64,000 nucleotides of DNA. Source: Sepiola atlantica. Lineage: Eukaryota > Mollusca > Cephalopoda > Sepiida > Sepiolidae. This document shows positions 56,151-64,000 of the stretch, piece by piece. The stretch is taken from contig OY744532.1 in assembly GCA_963556195.1 (NCBI GenBank), positions 76,111,313-76,175,312 on the forward strand, read 5' to 3'. The translations under genes and the position numbers were made by a program. Under the pieces are notes generated by a model, which saw only the letters and a list, made by a program, of their open reading frames with translations, was not told where the DNA came from and made no database searches. The stretch's first letter is position 1. The number at the start of each line of letters is the position of its first letter.

Positions 56151-56941
56151 TGTTATAATACTGTAAGCGTATGGTGACAAGCAGAAATGAACGAACAACA
56201 CGGGATTAAAATTGGAAAAATACTATGGTTTATTTTCCGATAAGTTATTTTGGAATTGGAGTGAATGTCAGTAGTCGTCGAGAAGTCTTGGTGGGCAGTA
56301 GTAATTTGTGAGCCGAGCGAGCAGTGGTAGAAGCAGTAATAGTTGCGGTGTAGAGAAGTCGTCTGCGCTGGAGGACGCGGTGTAGCAGTAGTGCGAATAG
56401 TTGTGTTCAGCGTCGCTGATTCAATGGCGTTTAGCAGACGAAATTGTTGTGATAGTCGACGATTGTTATTTGGTACTTGGAGTTGCTGGGTTTTTTCTCG
56501 TCGTTGTTTGAGGAGGACCGAACGTCGCTATTCTTGTGTTCTTGGCTGATTCCAGATTTCTTTTCCTGTCGTCTGCTTGGGCCAGCTGGTTTTATGGAAA
56601 AACCTGCGGACGTAGGTGTAGACATACGACCGATAACACGGAAATGAAATCTGACGGCCGGCGTCAACAAACTGTGTTTGTTTGAATTTCTATTTTCGCC
56701 ACAATAATCCCGATACATGATCAGTCAGCCCGTAATTTCGTGGTAGTAAACATGATTATGTTTACCGACTTTTGTGCCACTGTGGCGATCACAGAACGCC
56801 TCCCAGTGTCTGGGATTCCACTTTTGAGCAGTCGGGAATCGCCCAAACAAGACACATCGAGGTGGCGGTCGCCATGACAACAACACTCCAGCTGGCATGA
56901 CGAGCGTCGTCAAATCAAAACGAGACCTAAAAATCATAACA
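56151..56941 (-). repeat. 5' LTR of intact Ty3/gypsy element (791 bp)
   Basis: Same length and, by eye, the same sequence as 50329-51119. The offset is a constant 5822 bp. Poly(A) signal on the element strand at 56229-56234. Followed by the duplicated target AAAG (56942-56945). Confidence 0.95.
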
Positions 56942-56945
56942 AAAG

Positions 56946-57134
56946 TTAGTGTTTAATATTGCTTTGGCGGTTGTGATGTCATTATTTTTAAAGGCGGGGC
57001 TGATATCGAGTGATATATATATATCATATCCCTTCTTTTTTTTTTTTTACTTTATTCTAAGCATGTCGTGTCTTTTTTTACGATAATGTTTCTGAATTCT
57101 TTTAAAATGAGGATCGATACTTTGTATTATTTGG
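56946..57134. other. AT-rich flank of the gypsy insertion
   Basis: (TA)n near 57014 and a T run. Nothing else. Confidence 0.5.
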
Positions 57135-57390
57135 ATCATTCGGACTAATTATTCTGACTTGGTTATTATATTCACAACGTTTCGTCCGATGTAACCACCG
57201 ACATTCTTCGGGTGTGTCTTTTCGAAATTGAAACCTTCTAGACGAATTTGTGAAGAATCTTTGTCGAATTCTGGTTCTCAAATTCAAAAGGATTTACATT
57301 GTACAACGAAGAAGGTCGGAGGTTACATTGACCGACACGTTGTTAATATAGCAACCACGATGTAGTTCGAATAATACCAACTATGATAGT
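57135..57390. mobile_element. Palindromic element, 'CGATGTAACCTC' family
   Basis: ATTCGGACTAATTATTCTGA...TCACAACGTTTCGTCCGATG at the left pairs with GAGGTTACATTGACCGACACGTTGTTAATA...GTTCGAATAAT at the right. Relative of 15422-15787. Confidence 0.7.
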
Positions 57391-57895
57391 TTTTTTTTCT
57401 CTCTTTTTATTGCTAAAATATATCCCCCCCCCCCTCATATTTCGTGTATATTTTGAACTAAATTTTGTGTTTCATGATAGAATAGTCACGCGACAGAGTG
57501 CGTCTTTTAGGAGCACACACGTGCCGTAATACTTGACTTTGACCTAAATTCTCTCGTCGTCAGAAATGACTTTCGTTTGTAATTTGACAAGCTTAAAAGA
57601 CATCAATCATTTTTTAATGTCAAAGGTTACAACGTAAAACTCAGTGGCTCTTTTTTTTTTACTTTAGGGTGGCAAATTGTCATATCAAGGCAGACATCTT
57701 ATCAACTTATTTTAGAATACCGAAACCCATTTCATGCGAAATATACGTGACTAAAATAGGAATTAACCCATACATTTTCCAAATGAAAAATTGCAAACAG
57801 ATACTTTTTTTAATGTAAAAAACAACAACAAAATAACCTGAAGAAGAATAGCCATTACAATATGTTAATGTATTGTTTTGTTAAATATTGGATAA
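57391..57895. other. AT-rich intronic sequence
   Basis: C run at 57425-57434, repeat piece GAGCACACACGTGCCGTAATACTTGACTT at 57511, and T runs. No gene. Confidence 0.4.
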
Positions 57896-57897
57896 AT

Positions 57898-58145
57898 TTG
57901 TAGATTAACACTTTCCGTTAATTCCCCCGATCATAAAAAAGAAAAGATTCTACTTTTTATGCGATTACGTATGAACACTCTGCAAAACTTGTCAGAAAAA
58001 CAATTATTATAGAATGAGGAATCAGTTTCGTATATAAATTTAACATACATCGATGTCCGGTCCATTCTAGCGTTTTAGGGTAGTTAACCAATTTTTTTAC
58101 CACTAACCCTAAGTTCGAGTAGCAACGCCATAAAACCACTACTGT
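57898..58145. mobile_element. 'GGCGATTA' family fragment
   Basis: TTTGTAGATTAACACTTTCC, TGCGATTACGTATGAACACT and ATCAGTTTCGTATATAAATT. Only one side is clear. Confidence 0.5.
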
Positions 58146-58440
58146 AAAAAAAAGAGGTCAACACAGCCTCTACCCTCATGCACACTGGGTGACATCACCC
58201 AGTATAACAGATGGGAATAACCGTGCACAATGGATGACGTAGAATATGAACACCATCATAAAATTATGACGTTATCCATTAAATCGGAGAGATCGAGATC
58301 GATCTTTCCTTGACTAGATAACCTGTGACGCGAAGGATCACGGGTCCTCTACTGGACGAACGTCTAGACCCCCGGGGGTCGGGTGTGTCAATAAATCTCT
58401 GGTTTGTTGTTGTTGCATATCTTGTCCTTCTCACGATGTT
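58146..58440. other. GC-richer block, possible LTR or SINE remnant
   Basis: CACTGGGTGACATCACCCAGT at 58185 is a near-perfect hairpin. CCCCCGGGGG occurs at 58371, then TCAATAAATCTCTGG at 58389 like a poly(A) end. It is unlike its AT-rich surroundings. Identity unknown. Confidence 0.35.
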
Positions 58441-58689
58441 CACGCTTCAAATCATATTTTCTCTCATAGTTAGCTTTTGATGATGATATTTTAAAAGAAT
58501 TTTATGTGATTTTTTAAATCTGTTTTTATTTATTATTTTTTTTTTCGAATTATGACGACTTTGTCGTTTCGCAGCCAAAATGGCGAACAATGAACTGTCT
58601 GCTAATTTCTGATTTTTCTCCGACCTCACAAATGTCTAAGTAAACCCAAATAAATTGTTTTGGACTAATTTCCCAACTGTATTTCTTTT

Positions 58690-60000
58690 AAAATAATTTC
58701 AGGTAAATTTGAATTTAGTCCAAAACAATTTAATTGGGGGTACTTGTTCGTCCTTTACCACAGTCCGTTTTTCACAACTTTTTACTGGCCATTTTTTTGT
58801 TCTTTTTTTCAGTGTACACTTACCCATCAGGCTGCTAGAGAATTCCGGGGGTTTTGGAAATATTTTACAAATATTTTACATTTTAGGAGGGGGATCAGTT
58901 TCCAATATAAATTCAACGTAGACTGATCCCTCTCTTTTTGACCATCTCAATTAAAAAAAAATATTTTTCGGTGTACAATAACCTATTATGTCGATAGAGA
59001 ATTTCGGGGTGGGAATCTTTTACGACGCTCAGCAGAGTAAAAACGCTAAAAAAACAAATATACAACAAATAAAAGTAACTGTAGGCTGTAAAAGTTATTT
59101 TCAAACTTGCCTGTGGCATTTGTTTGTATTTTTAGACCGTTACAACCGCTATTTATTAGAAATTAATAGTTTTGTCACAGGAACATGAAAAAAAAATGGC
59201 CGATTTTGGGTTTTTTTTTCGTAAGAAAGCACGTGAATCGGCCATCTTGAATTTTGTGCAAACCTTTGGGAAAAAAAAACAATAATTTTTTTTTTTTACA
59301 TCTAATAAAAATCCATTTATAATACGTAAAAATAAAAACAAATTACATAGGTAAGTAGAAAAATATCTATTCTCGTTGCACGTCAACTTCACTTGTTGCA
59401 AATTTATGTTTTTAAACCCTTTCTCGTTCTTTTTTTGGACCCCGTTCGCAACTCTGCTGAGCGTCGTAAAAGATACCCTCCGGGGTTTTTGGGGAAAAAA
59501 ATTCAAAAAATTAGATTTTAAGTCGGGGGATCAGTTTTCAATGTAAATTCAACGTAGACTGATCCCCCTCTTTTTGACCATCTCAAATTAAAAATTTTTT
59601 TCTTCTGCTTACCTATCATGTCGCGAGAGAATTCCAGGGTTTTTGGAAAAAAAAAAAAATTAAAATGTAGATTTTAAGACGGGAGATCAGTCTTGTTCGT
59701 CTTTTACCATAGTCCGTTTTTCACAACTTTTTACTGACCATTTTTTTGTTCTTTTTTCGGTGTACATACACTTACCTACAACCTCCCCCCCCCCCCCCGA
59801 ATATTGGAGGGGGATCAGTTTTGACCATGTTGCATGTGTTGTTCTTATGGACCAACTTTTTTTTCGGTGTACAATTACCAGGTCGCTAGAGAATTCCGTT
59901 TTTTTTGTTTGGGGGGGGGGGGTCTTTAAATATTTTAGATTAACCATTTCGGGGGGGGGGGGGGTAGGTAAGTGTACAAGTACCTAATTGGGTTTACTTA
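58690..60000. mobile_element. Cluster of nested palindromic elements
   Basis: AATTCAACGTAGACTGATCC recurs at 58911 and 59546. CTTTTTGACCATCTC recurs at 58934 and 59570. Between them, 59010-59475 is a separate foldback (ATCTTTTACGACGCTCAGCA with TGCTGAGCGTCGTAAAAGAT). A third block at 59690-59965 repeats GTCCGTTTTTCACAACTTTT of 58763. C and G runs at 59783 and 59916-59963. The frames of 60-116 codons here are incidental. Confidence 0.6.
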
Positions 60001-60315
60001 CTCACTTGTGAATTCGGAAATTAGCAGACGGTTCATTGTCCGCCATTTTGGCTACGAAACGACAAAATCGCCCAAATTAGATTATGATTAAGAATAATCA
60101 TTTAAATAAAGTTTTAAAACATATTTTTTAGGAAAAGTTTGTATTCAATTGATTTTGTCTATATAAATAAATCTGTTTCTTAGCAACCGGCTGATTTTCT
60201 CCCCCCCCCCCCTAAACAAAAAAACAAAAACAAACATTTAATAGCATTTTTAGAAGATGGGGAATAAGTAACTGGTTAACGCTTCCACCTAAAAATTAAG
60301 CAGTCGGTTTCAGAC
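60001..60315. other. AT-rich spacer
   Basis: C run near 60201-60212. No gene. Confidence 0.4.
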
Positions 60316-60316
60316 A

Positions 60317-60804
60317 AAATGCAAAATAAAAATGGAATTGAGGATAAGCGAATCAACAAACTAACAAAAATATAAACTCAAACACATATAAAAGCTCTAC
60401 CAAGATATGTTACTTGCTAGAAAGCAACCATCATCGGTCGGAAATCAGAACTTTAATGAATTAAAGTCTTGAATGAATCAAATATCTTGGTAGAGCTTTT
60501 ATGTGTTTGAGGGGTGGCACTTTTCCTGGCCCGCAGCGGCCGCCAGCGCCAAATGGCTCAATCGCACTCATTTAAAAATAAAGAATAGTCTTCAATATTA
60601 AAGATAAGCATATAATTGTCTCCCCCCCCTCCCCTTCGAATACATCTTTTTTCGGTTTATTTTTATTTTTCTACTTTTCTACGATTGAGTCACTTGAGCC
60701 ATTTGGCGCTGGCGGCCGCTGCGACCAGGAAAAGTGCTGCCGGTGTTTGAGTTTATATTTTTGTTAGTTTGTTGATTCGCTTATCCTCAATTCCATTTTT
60801 ATTT

Positions 60805-60808
<4 letters not shown>
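60317..60808. mobile_element. Palindromic MITE, interrupted by a second MITE
   Basis: Left arm TGCAAAATAAAAATGGAATT...AGCTCTACCAAGATAT (60319-60408). The right arm is in two parts: ATATCTTGGTAGAGCTTTTA...GTGTTTGAG (60482-60511) and, after the insertion, TTTATATTTTTGTTAG...CCATTTTTATTTTGCA (60752-60808). Confidence 0.75.
60512..60742. mobile_element. MULE-like palindromic MITE inserted in the element above, 231 bp
   Basis: Ends GGTGGCACTTTTCCTGG and CCAGGAAAAGTGCTGCCG, then CCGCCAGCGCCAAATGGCTC and its complement. Perfect 9-bp duplication GTGTTTGAG at 60503-60511 and 60743-60751. Same family as 30443-31125, whose duplication is also 9 bp. Confidence 0.85.

Positions 60809-60850
<42 letters not shown>
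60809..60850 (+). repeat. (TA)n microsatellite
   Basis: Nearly pure TA. Confidence 0.97.
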
Positions 60851-60851
<1 letters not shown>

Positions 60852-60897
60852 TAGGTAATCGTCGATAATCATCAAAAGATTGAATAACAATAATTTT

Positions 60898-61370
60898 GGC
60901 ACTTCTGCAGTCTTTATGAAGCAGCAGATTTTCTGTCCTTCTGAAAATAAAGGGAAGTAATTCAACCGGAAGTGACTTATTTACAACCTAAAAAAAAAAT
61001 GCAAGACTGGTTTGTTTTTGGGTAACAATTAACAATTTCTTTTTTTTTATTATATGAAGTAAAAAGATTTTAAATAAAAAACCCTAACCCTAAACCTGTC
61101 TTTGACATGACGGACATGTCCGACTGCAAGAAATCAGGCGATGTGCCTGTAAAAAATCTATTGTTTTTTGCGTCTGGTTCATTAAATTACCAATGTCGCG
61201 AAGATTCAACTCATTTAACTCCATTTTCTAAAAACTAAATTCTACTTCAACTTCCGGTAAATTCAACTTCCGGTGAATTCTGAATGAATGGTACTTGGAG
61301 AAAAAAAAACGGAACTCTTCAATTTCGATTTCTTAATCGGCAGCTGCTTCATAAAGACTGCAGAAGTGCC
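60898..61370 (-). mobile_element. Merlin-like MITE, copy 1 (473 bp)
   Basis: Ends GGCACTTCTGCAGTCTTTAT and ATAAAGACTGCAGAAGTGCC. Perfect 8-bp duplication ATAATTTT (60890-60897, 61371-61378). On the minus strand a frame (about 61234-61095) begins MELNELNLRDIGNLM and reaches SRTCPSCQRQ before a stop. This is the same start as in copy 2 (61941) but with the segment behind CPSC deleted. CCCTAACCCTAAA at 61082 is telomere-like. Confidence 0.8.
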
Positions 61371-61439
61371 ATAATTTTATGTTGGGAACACATCAAATTA
61401 ATCATTGTTGGGAATTCTACTACTTTTTTTTTCGGGCAA

Positions 61440-61940
61440 TTTGAAAGACGGCTAACAGTACAAAAACTGGAGTACAAAAAACAAATAGGCAACAAAAAAA
61501 TGTTACGAAAGGCAAGATAAGTTACTCTTCTACTAACCTGGATAAGTTTATTTGTGTTTTAACTTATTTTAAAGCGTTTTTTTTTGTGTGTTCAAAACAA
61601 ACCTGGTGTCCATCTGTTCAATTAGAACGCAAAACAAAATGTCTGTCCATGATGAGCCCTGCACGGGGATTCTTGATAATCGGTGAAAATCGAAAAATAA
61701 ACAAAATAGTGTTAGAAACACATCCAATAAATGTAAGCAATCTTTGGAAAATGTAATGTTCTACCATTATTTTGTTTAATTTTCGTTTATTGAGCGATTA
61801 TCTAAACTACTTTAAGCCATTTTTTCCTGTTCTAACTGAACAGGTGGACACCGGGTTTCTTTTAACAAAAAACGCTTTTAGATAAGTTAAAAGTTTTAAC
61901 TTAAAACACAAATAAACTTATCCAGGTTAGTAGAAGAGTA
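61440..61940. mobile_element. Foldback MITE interrupted by Merlin-like copy 2
   Basis: TACTCTTCTACTAACCTGGATAAG (61513) pairs with TATCCAGGTTAGTAGAAGAGTA (61918). The outer part AACAAATAGGCAACAAAAAA (61478) pairs with TTTATTTGTTGTCTATTTGTT beyond the insertion (62553-62573). Related to 28403-29178. Confidence 0.7.
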
Positions 61941-62524
61941 GGCACTTCTGTAGTATTTATGAAGCAGCTGCCGATTAAGATATCGAAATTGAAGAGTTCC
62001 GGTTTTTTTTCTCCAAGTACCATTCATTCAGAATTCACCGGAAGTTGAATTTACCGGGAGTTGAAGTAGAATTTAGTTTTTAGAAAATGGAGTTAAATGA
62101 GATGAATCTTCGCGACATTAGTAATTTAATGAACCAGACGCAAAAAACAATCGATTTTTTACAGGCACATCGCCTGATTTCTTGCAGTCGGACATGCCCG
62201 TCATGTCAAAGACAGATGCAGATGGCAAGCCACAATGGAAGTGATGGATTTATTTGGAAATGCTCACGGAGGAACCAGCCGCAAAAAACAATAGATTTCT
62301 TAATGTTAGGGTTAGGGGTTAGAGTTTAGGGTTAGGGTTTTTTATTTAAAATTTTTTTTACTTCATATAATAAAAAAAAAAAATTGTTAATTGTTACCCA
62401 AAAACAAACCAGTCTTGCATTTTTTTTTTAAATTGTAAATAAGTCACTTCCGGTTGAATTACTTCCCTTTATTTTCAGTAGAAGGACAGAAAATCTGCTG
62501 CTTCATAAATACTACAGAAGTGCC
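61941..62524 (+). mobile_element. Merlin-like MITE, copy 2 (584 bp)
   Basis: Ends GGCACTTCTGTAGTATTTAT and ATAAATACTACAGAAGTGCC. Perfect 8-bp duplication GAAGAGTA (61933-61940, 62525-62532). Subterminal CTTCCGG motifs. It carries the short zinc-ribbon frame described next. GG ends, an 8-bp duplication and this N-terminal ribbon fit the Merlin (IS1016-related) superfamily; the catalytic DDE region is absent. Confidence 0.8.
62087..62329 (+). pseudogene. Transposase N-terminal zinc-ribbon remnant in Merlin-like MITE
   Basis: 80 codons: MELNEMNLRDISNLMNQTQK..., a helical start, then C37-P-S-C40 and W57-K-C59. This is the first part of a zinc ribbon like that at the N-terminus of Merlin/IS1595-type transposases. 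The fourth cysteine is missing, because after RRN the sequence jumps back to a copy of residues 16-25 (NQxQKTIDFL appears twice). The frame then runs into telomere-like TTAGGG repeats. A remnant, not an enzyme. Confidence 0.6.
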
Positions 62525-62599
62525 GAAGAGTAACATCTTGCCGTTCTTAACATTTATTTGTTGTCTATTTGTTTTTTTAAACCCTTTTTTTCATTCTGT

Positions 62600-63000
62600 T
62601 AGCAGTCGTTATAAATGCCCTTTTTTCTTTCTCCATGATTTCCTTTCCAATGTGCGTGACTCTTGCGACAAGGTTACAGCGAGTGTTACAGGAATACATC
62701 GACACCGACTTGCGTCGATTTATTACAGTATATAAAAAAGCTCATTTTTTGGTTTGTTGTCGTCGAATGACTTTGACAAAAATAGGTTTGATAAATTCTT
62801 GTTGGTTGTGACGACGGCAGCGTAGGGCACATGTTCAAATCACGTGCCAGCGAGAGAGGGAGAGAGGGAGAGAGAGAGAGAGAGAGAGAGGGCGCACGTG
62901 CGTTGCCCACCAGTCTTTTTACTTTTGTTCCGGTGCTTCTGCTGTCCCCCCCCCCACCCACACACACACACACGTTAGGCCTCTCTTCAAAAAAAAAAAA
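62600..63000. other. (GA)n, C-run and (CA)n tracts
   Basis: GAGA runs 62852-62892, C run 62946-62955, (CA)n 62958-62973 and an A run near 62990. The frames here translate low-complexity sequence. Confidence 0.6.
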
Positions 63001-63009
63001 TATATGTAT

Positions 63010-63355
63010 AAACTTTGTTATGTACGTACGTGGTAGCTTAAGAGAAGACTGTACACCAAAATTGACGTAAATTTATCCAGTATTTATTAAATTAAAAATG
63101 AAAAAAAAAGCAAAAACGATTTTATCTTTCGGTAGCCATTTTTGCTAAACCAGTAAACAAAATCTGAGTTATCTCCCTTGTCTATTTCATAAGTGAAAAT
63201 GTCTAACGATACTTAAGCTAGGTTTTTTCTTCTTCTTTTTCTTATAATTTAATAAATACTGGATGAATTTGCGTAATTTTTTTCTGTACAATCTTATTTT
63301 CAGCTAACATGTAAGTATATAAAGTTTATATATTTCATTAAATATTTTCATGTCG
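63010..63355. mobile_element. Palindromic MITE, family A, second copy
   Basis: Arms share TGGATGAATTTGCGTAATTT and CTGTACAATCTTATTTTCAG (63260-63305) with the copy at 13643-14105. Left arm ACTGTACACCAAAATTGACG... is more diverged. Confidence 0.65.
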
Positions 63356-63519
63356 GGGCGAAACGCCTTTGTTTCTTCTTATTTGTAACTGCCGTTTTTA
63401 TTTTAATAAATTAAGTTGTTATAAAACTATAGTGAGTTTTTTGATATGATGTTTTTTTTCTTAATCTATTTACAAAATTATTGGATGTAAATAGATTTCA
63501 AAACTTTCAATCTTTTAAT

Positions 63520-63735
63520 GAAGATTTGCTAAGAATTTTTAAAGCCGGAAATGACTTTCAAATTTGCCAGTTTAAATGCTTCCAACTGCCTTTCGAATTT
63601 TGAAGGGCCACGAAGTAATCCATTCCTTTTTTCTACTATTAACTAAAGATGAAAATGGCTGACTTGTTTACGTAGAAACGAAAATGCATTGTGGTGGATT
63701 TAATTTAGTAATAATAAAAAATAATTCTTAATTTT
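63520..63735 (+). repeat. Dispersed repeat, copy 2
   Basis: TGAAGATTTGCTAAGAATTT, AGTTTAAATGCTTC, GAAGGGCCACGAAGTAATCC and GCATTGTGGTGGATTTAATT match 45990-46212. Confidence 0.65.
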
Positions 63736-64000
63736 CAATAAATAATCGATTAATAGTACATACAACAGAAAGACTTTCTCATGCACACACATAGGCAGAC
63801 GAGAAATGGTCACACAATCCATATCCCTCTAATAATGGAGATTATGTATCTGTCTGTCTGAAGCCGAAACTATTGTATTAGTTTTGATCGCTCTCTTTTT
63901 ATATCTACTTATCAGCTCCAAAACTTTCCCAAACATCACGCGTCTTTCAAATTTACATAATTTGTTTTAAAGCTTCTAATAAATTAATTTTCACAAATAT
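63736..64000. other. Unassigned AT-rich window end
   Basis: No structure recognised. Confidence 0.4.

Overview
This window is AT-rich animal nuclear DNA with spliced metazoan genes, long introns, dense short inverted-repeat (palindromic) transposons, many (TA)n/(CT)n/(CA)n microsatellites and poly-G runs. The genes and the transposon mix fit a lophotrochozoan, most likely a mollusc. That is an inference; nothing here fixes the species. Almost every short open frame in the window is repeat noise.

Two host genes are supported, both on the + strand. (1) The 3' end of EIF2B4 (eIF2B delta): three exons at 2677-2762, 3026-3206 and 9821-10044, with stop codon and poly(A) signal near 10181. Its 5' exons lie outside the window, and its last intron (6.6 kb) is filled with transposons. 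(2) Exon 1 of a TTC39C-like TPR gene (ATG 27151, donor after 27590) with an NRF-1-like site upstream. No later exon was recognised in the remaining 36 kb.

Layout: 1-2.6 kb, tRNA-derived SINE fragments. 2.7-10.2 kb, EIF2B4, with a palindromic element, a SINE, a 619-bp hAT-like MITE with an 8-bp duplication, and Helitron-like ends in its introns. 10.2-20 kb, Helitron-like copies, a hammerhead-ribozyme-like motif, microsatellites, palindromes, and a U2 snRNA-headed SINE inserted in another repeat. 20.05 kb, a degenerate tRNA-Ile(UAU). 20.27-22.07 kb, a 23-bp minisatellite. 22-26.6 kb, SINE, LINE and Helitron fragments. 26.7-28.3 kb, TTC39C exon 1 between copies of a local repeat. 28.4-33.2 kb, a chain of foldback MITEs with clear target duplications. 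34.8-42.9 kb, a retrotransposon graveyard: a decayed Ty3/gypsy element whose LTR relic is split by a Jockey-like LINE, then RTE-like LINE relics on both strands. 43-50 kb, SINE pieces, palindromes and microsatellites. 50.33-56.94 kb, a complete, apparently very young Ty3/gypsy retrotransposon on the - strand (791-bp LTRs that look identical, intact gag and pol, no env). 57-64 kb, palindromic MITEs, two Merlin-like MITEs with perfect 8-bp duplications, and a MULE-like MITE inside another palindrome.

The most notable items are the intact gypsy element with a CCCH (not CCHC) zinc finger in Gag and a TGATG gag/pol junction, the U2-headed SINE, the Merlin-like MITEs that keep a zinc-ribbon reading frame, a SINE family that shares its 3' tail with a LINE, the possible hammerhead motif, and the nested foldbacks.
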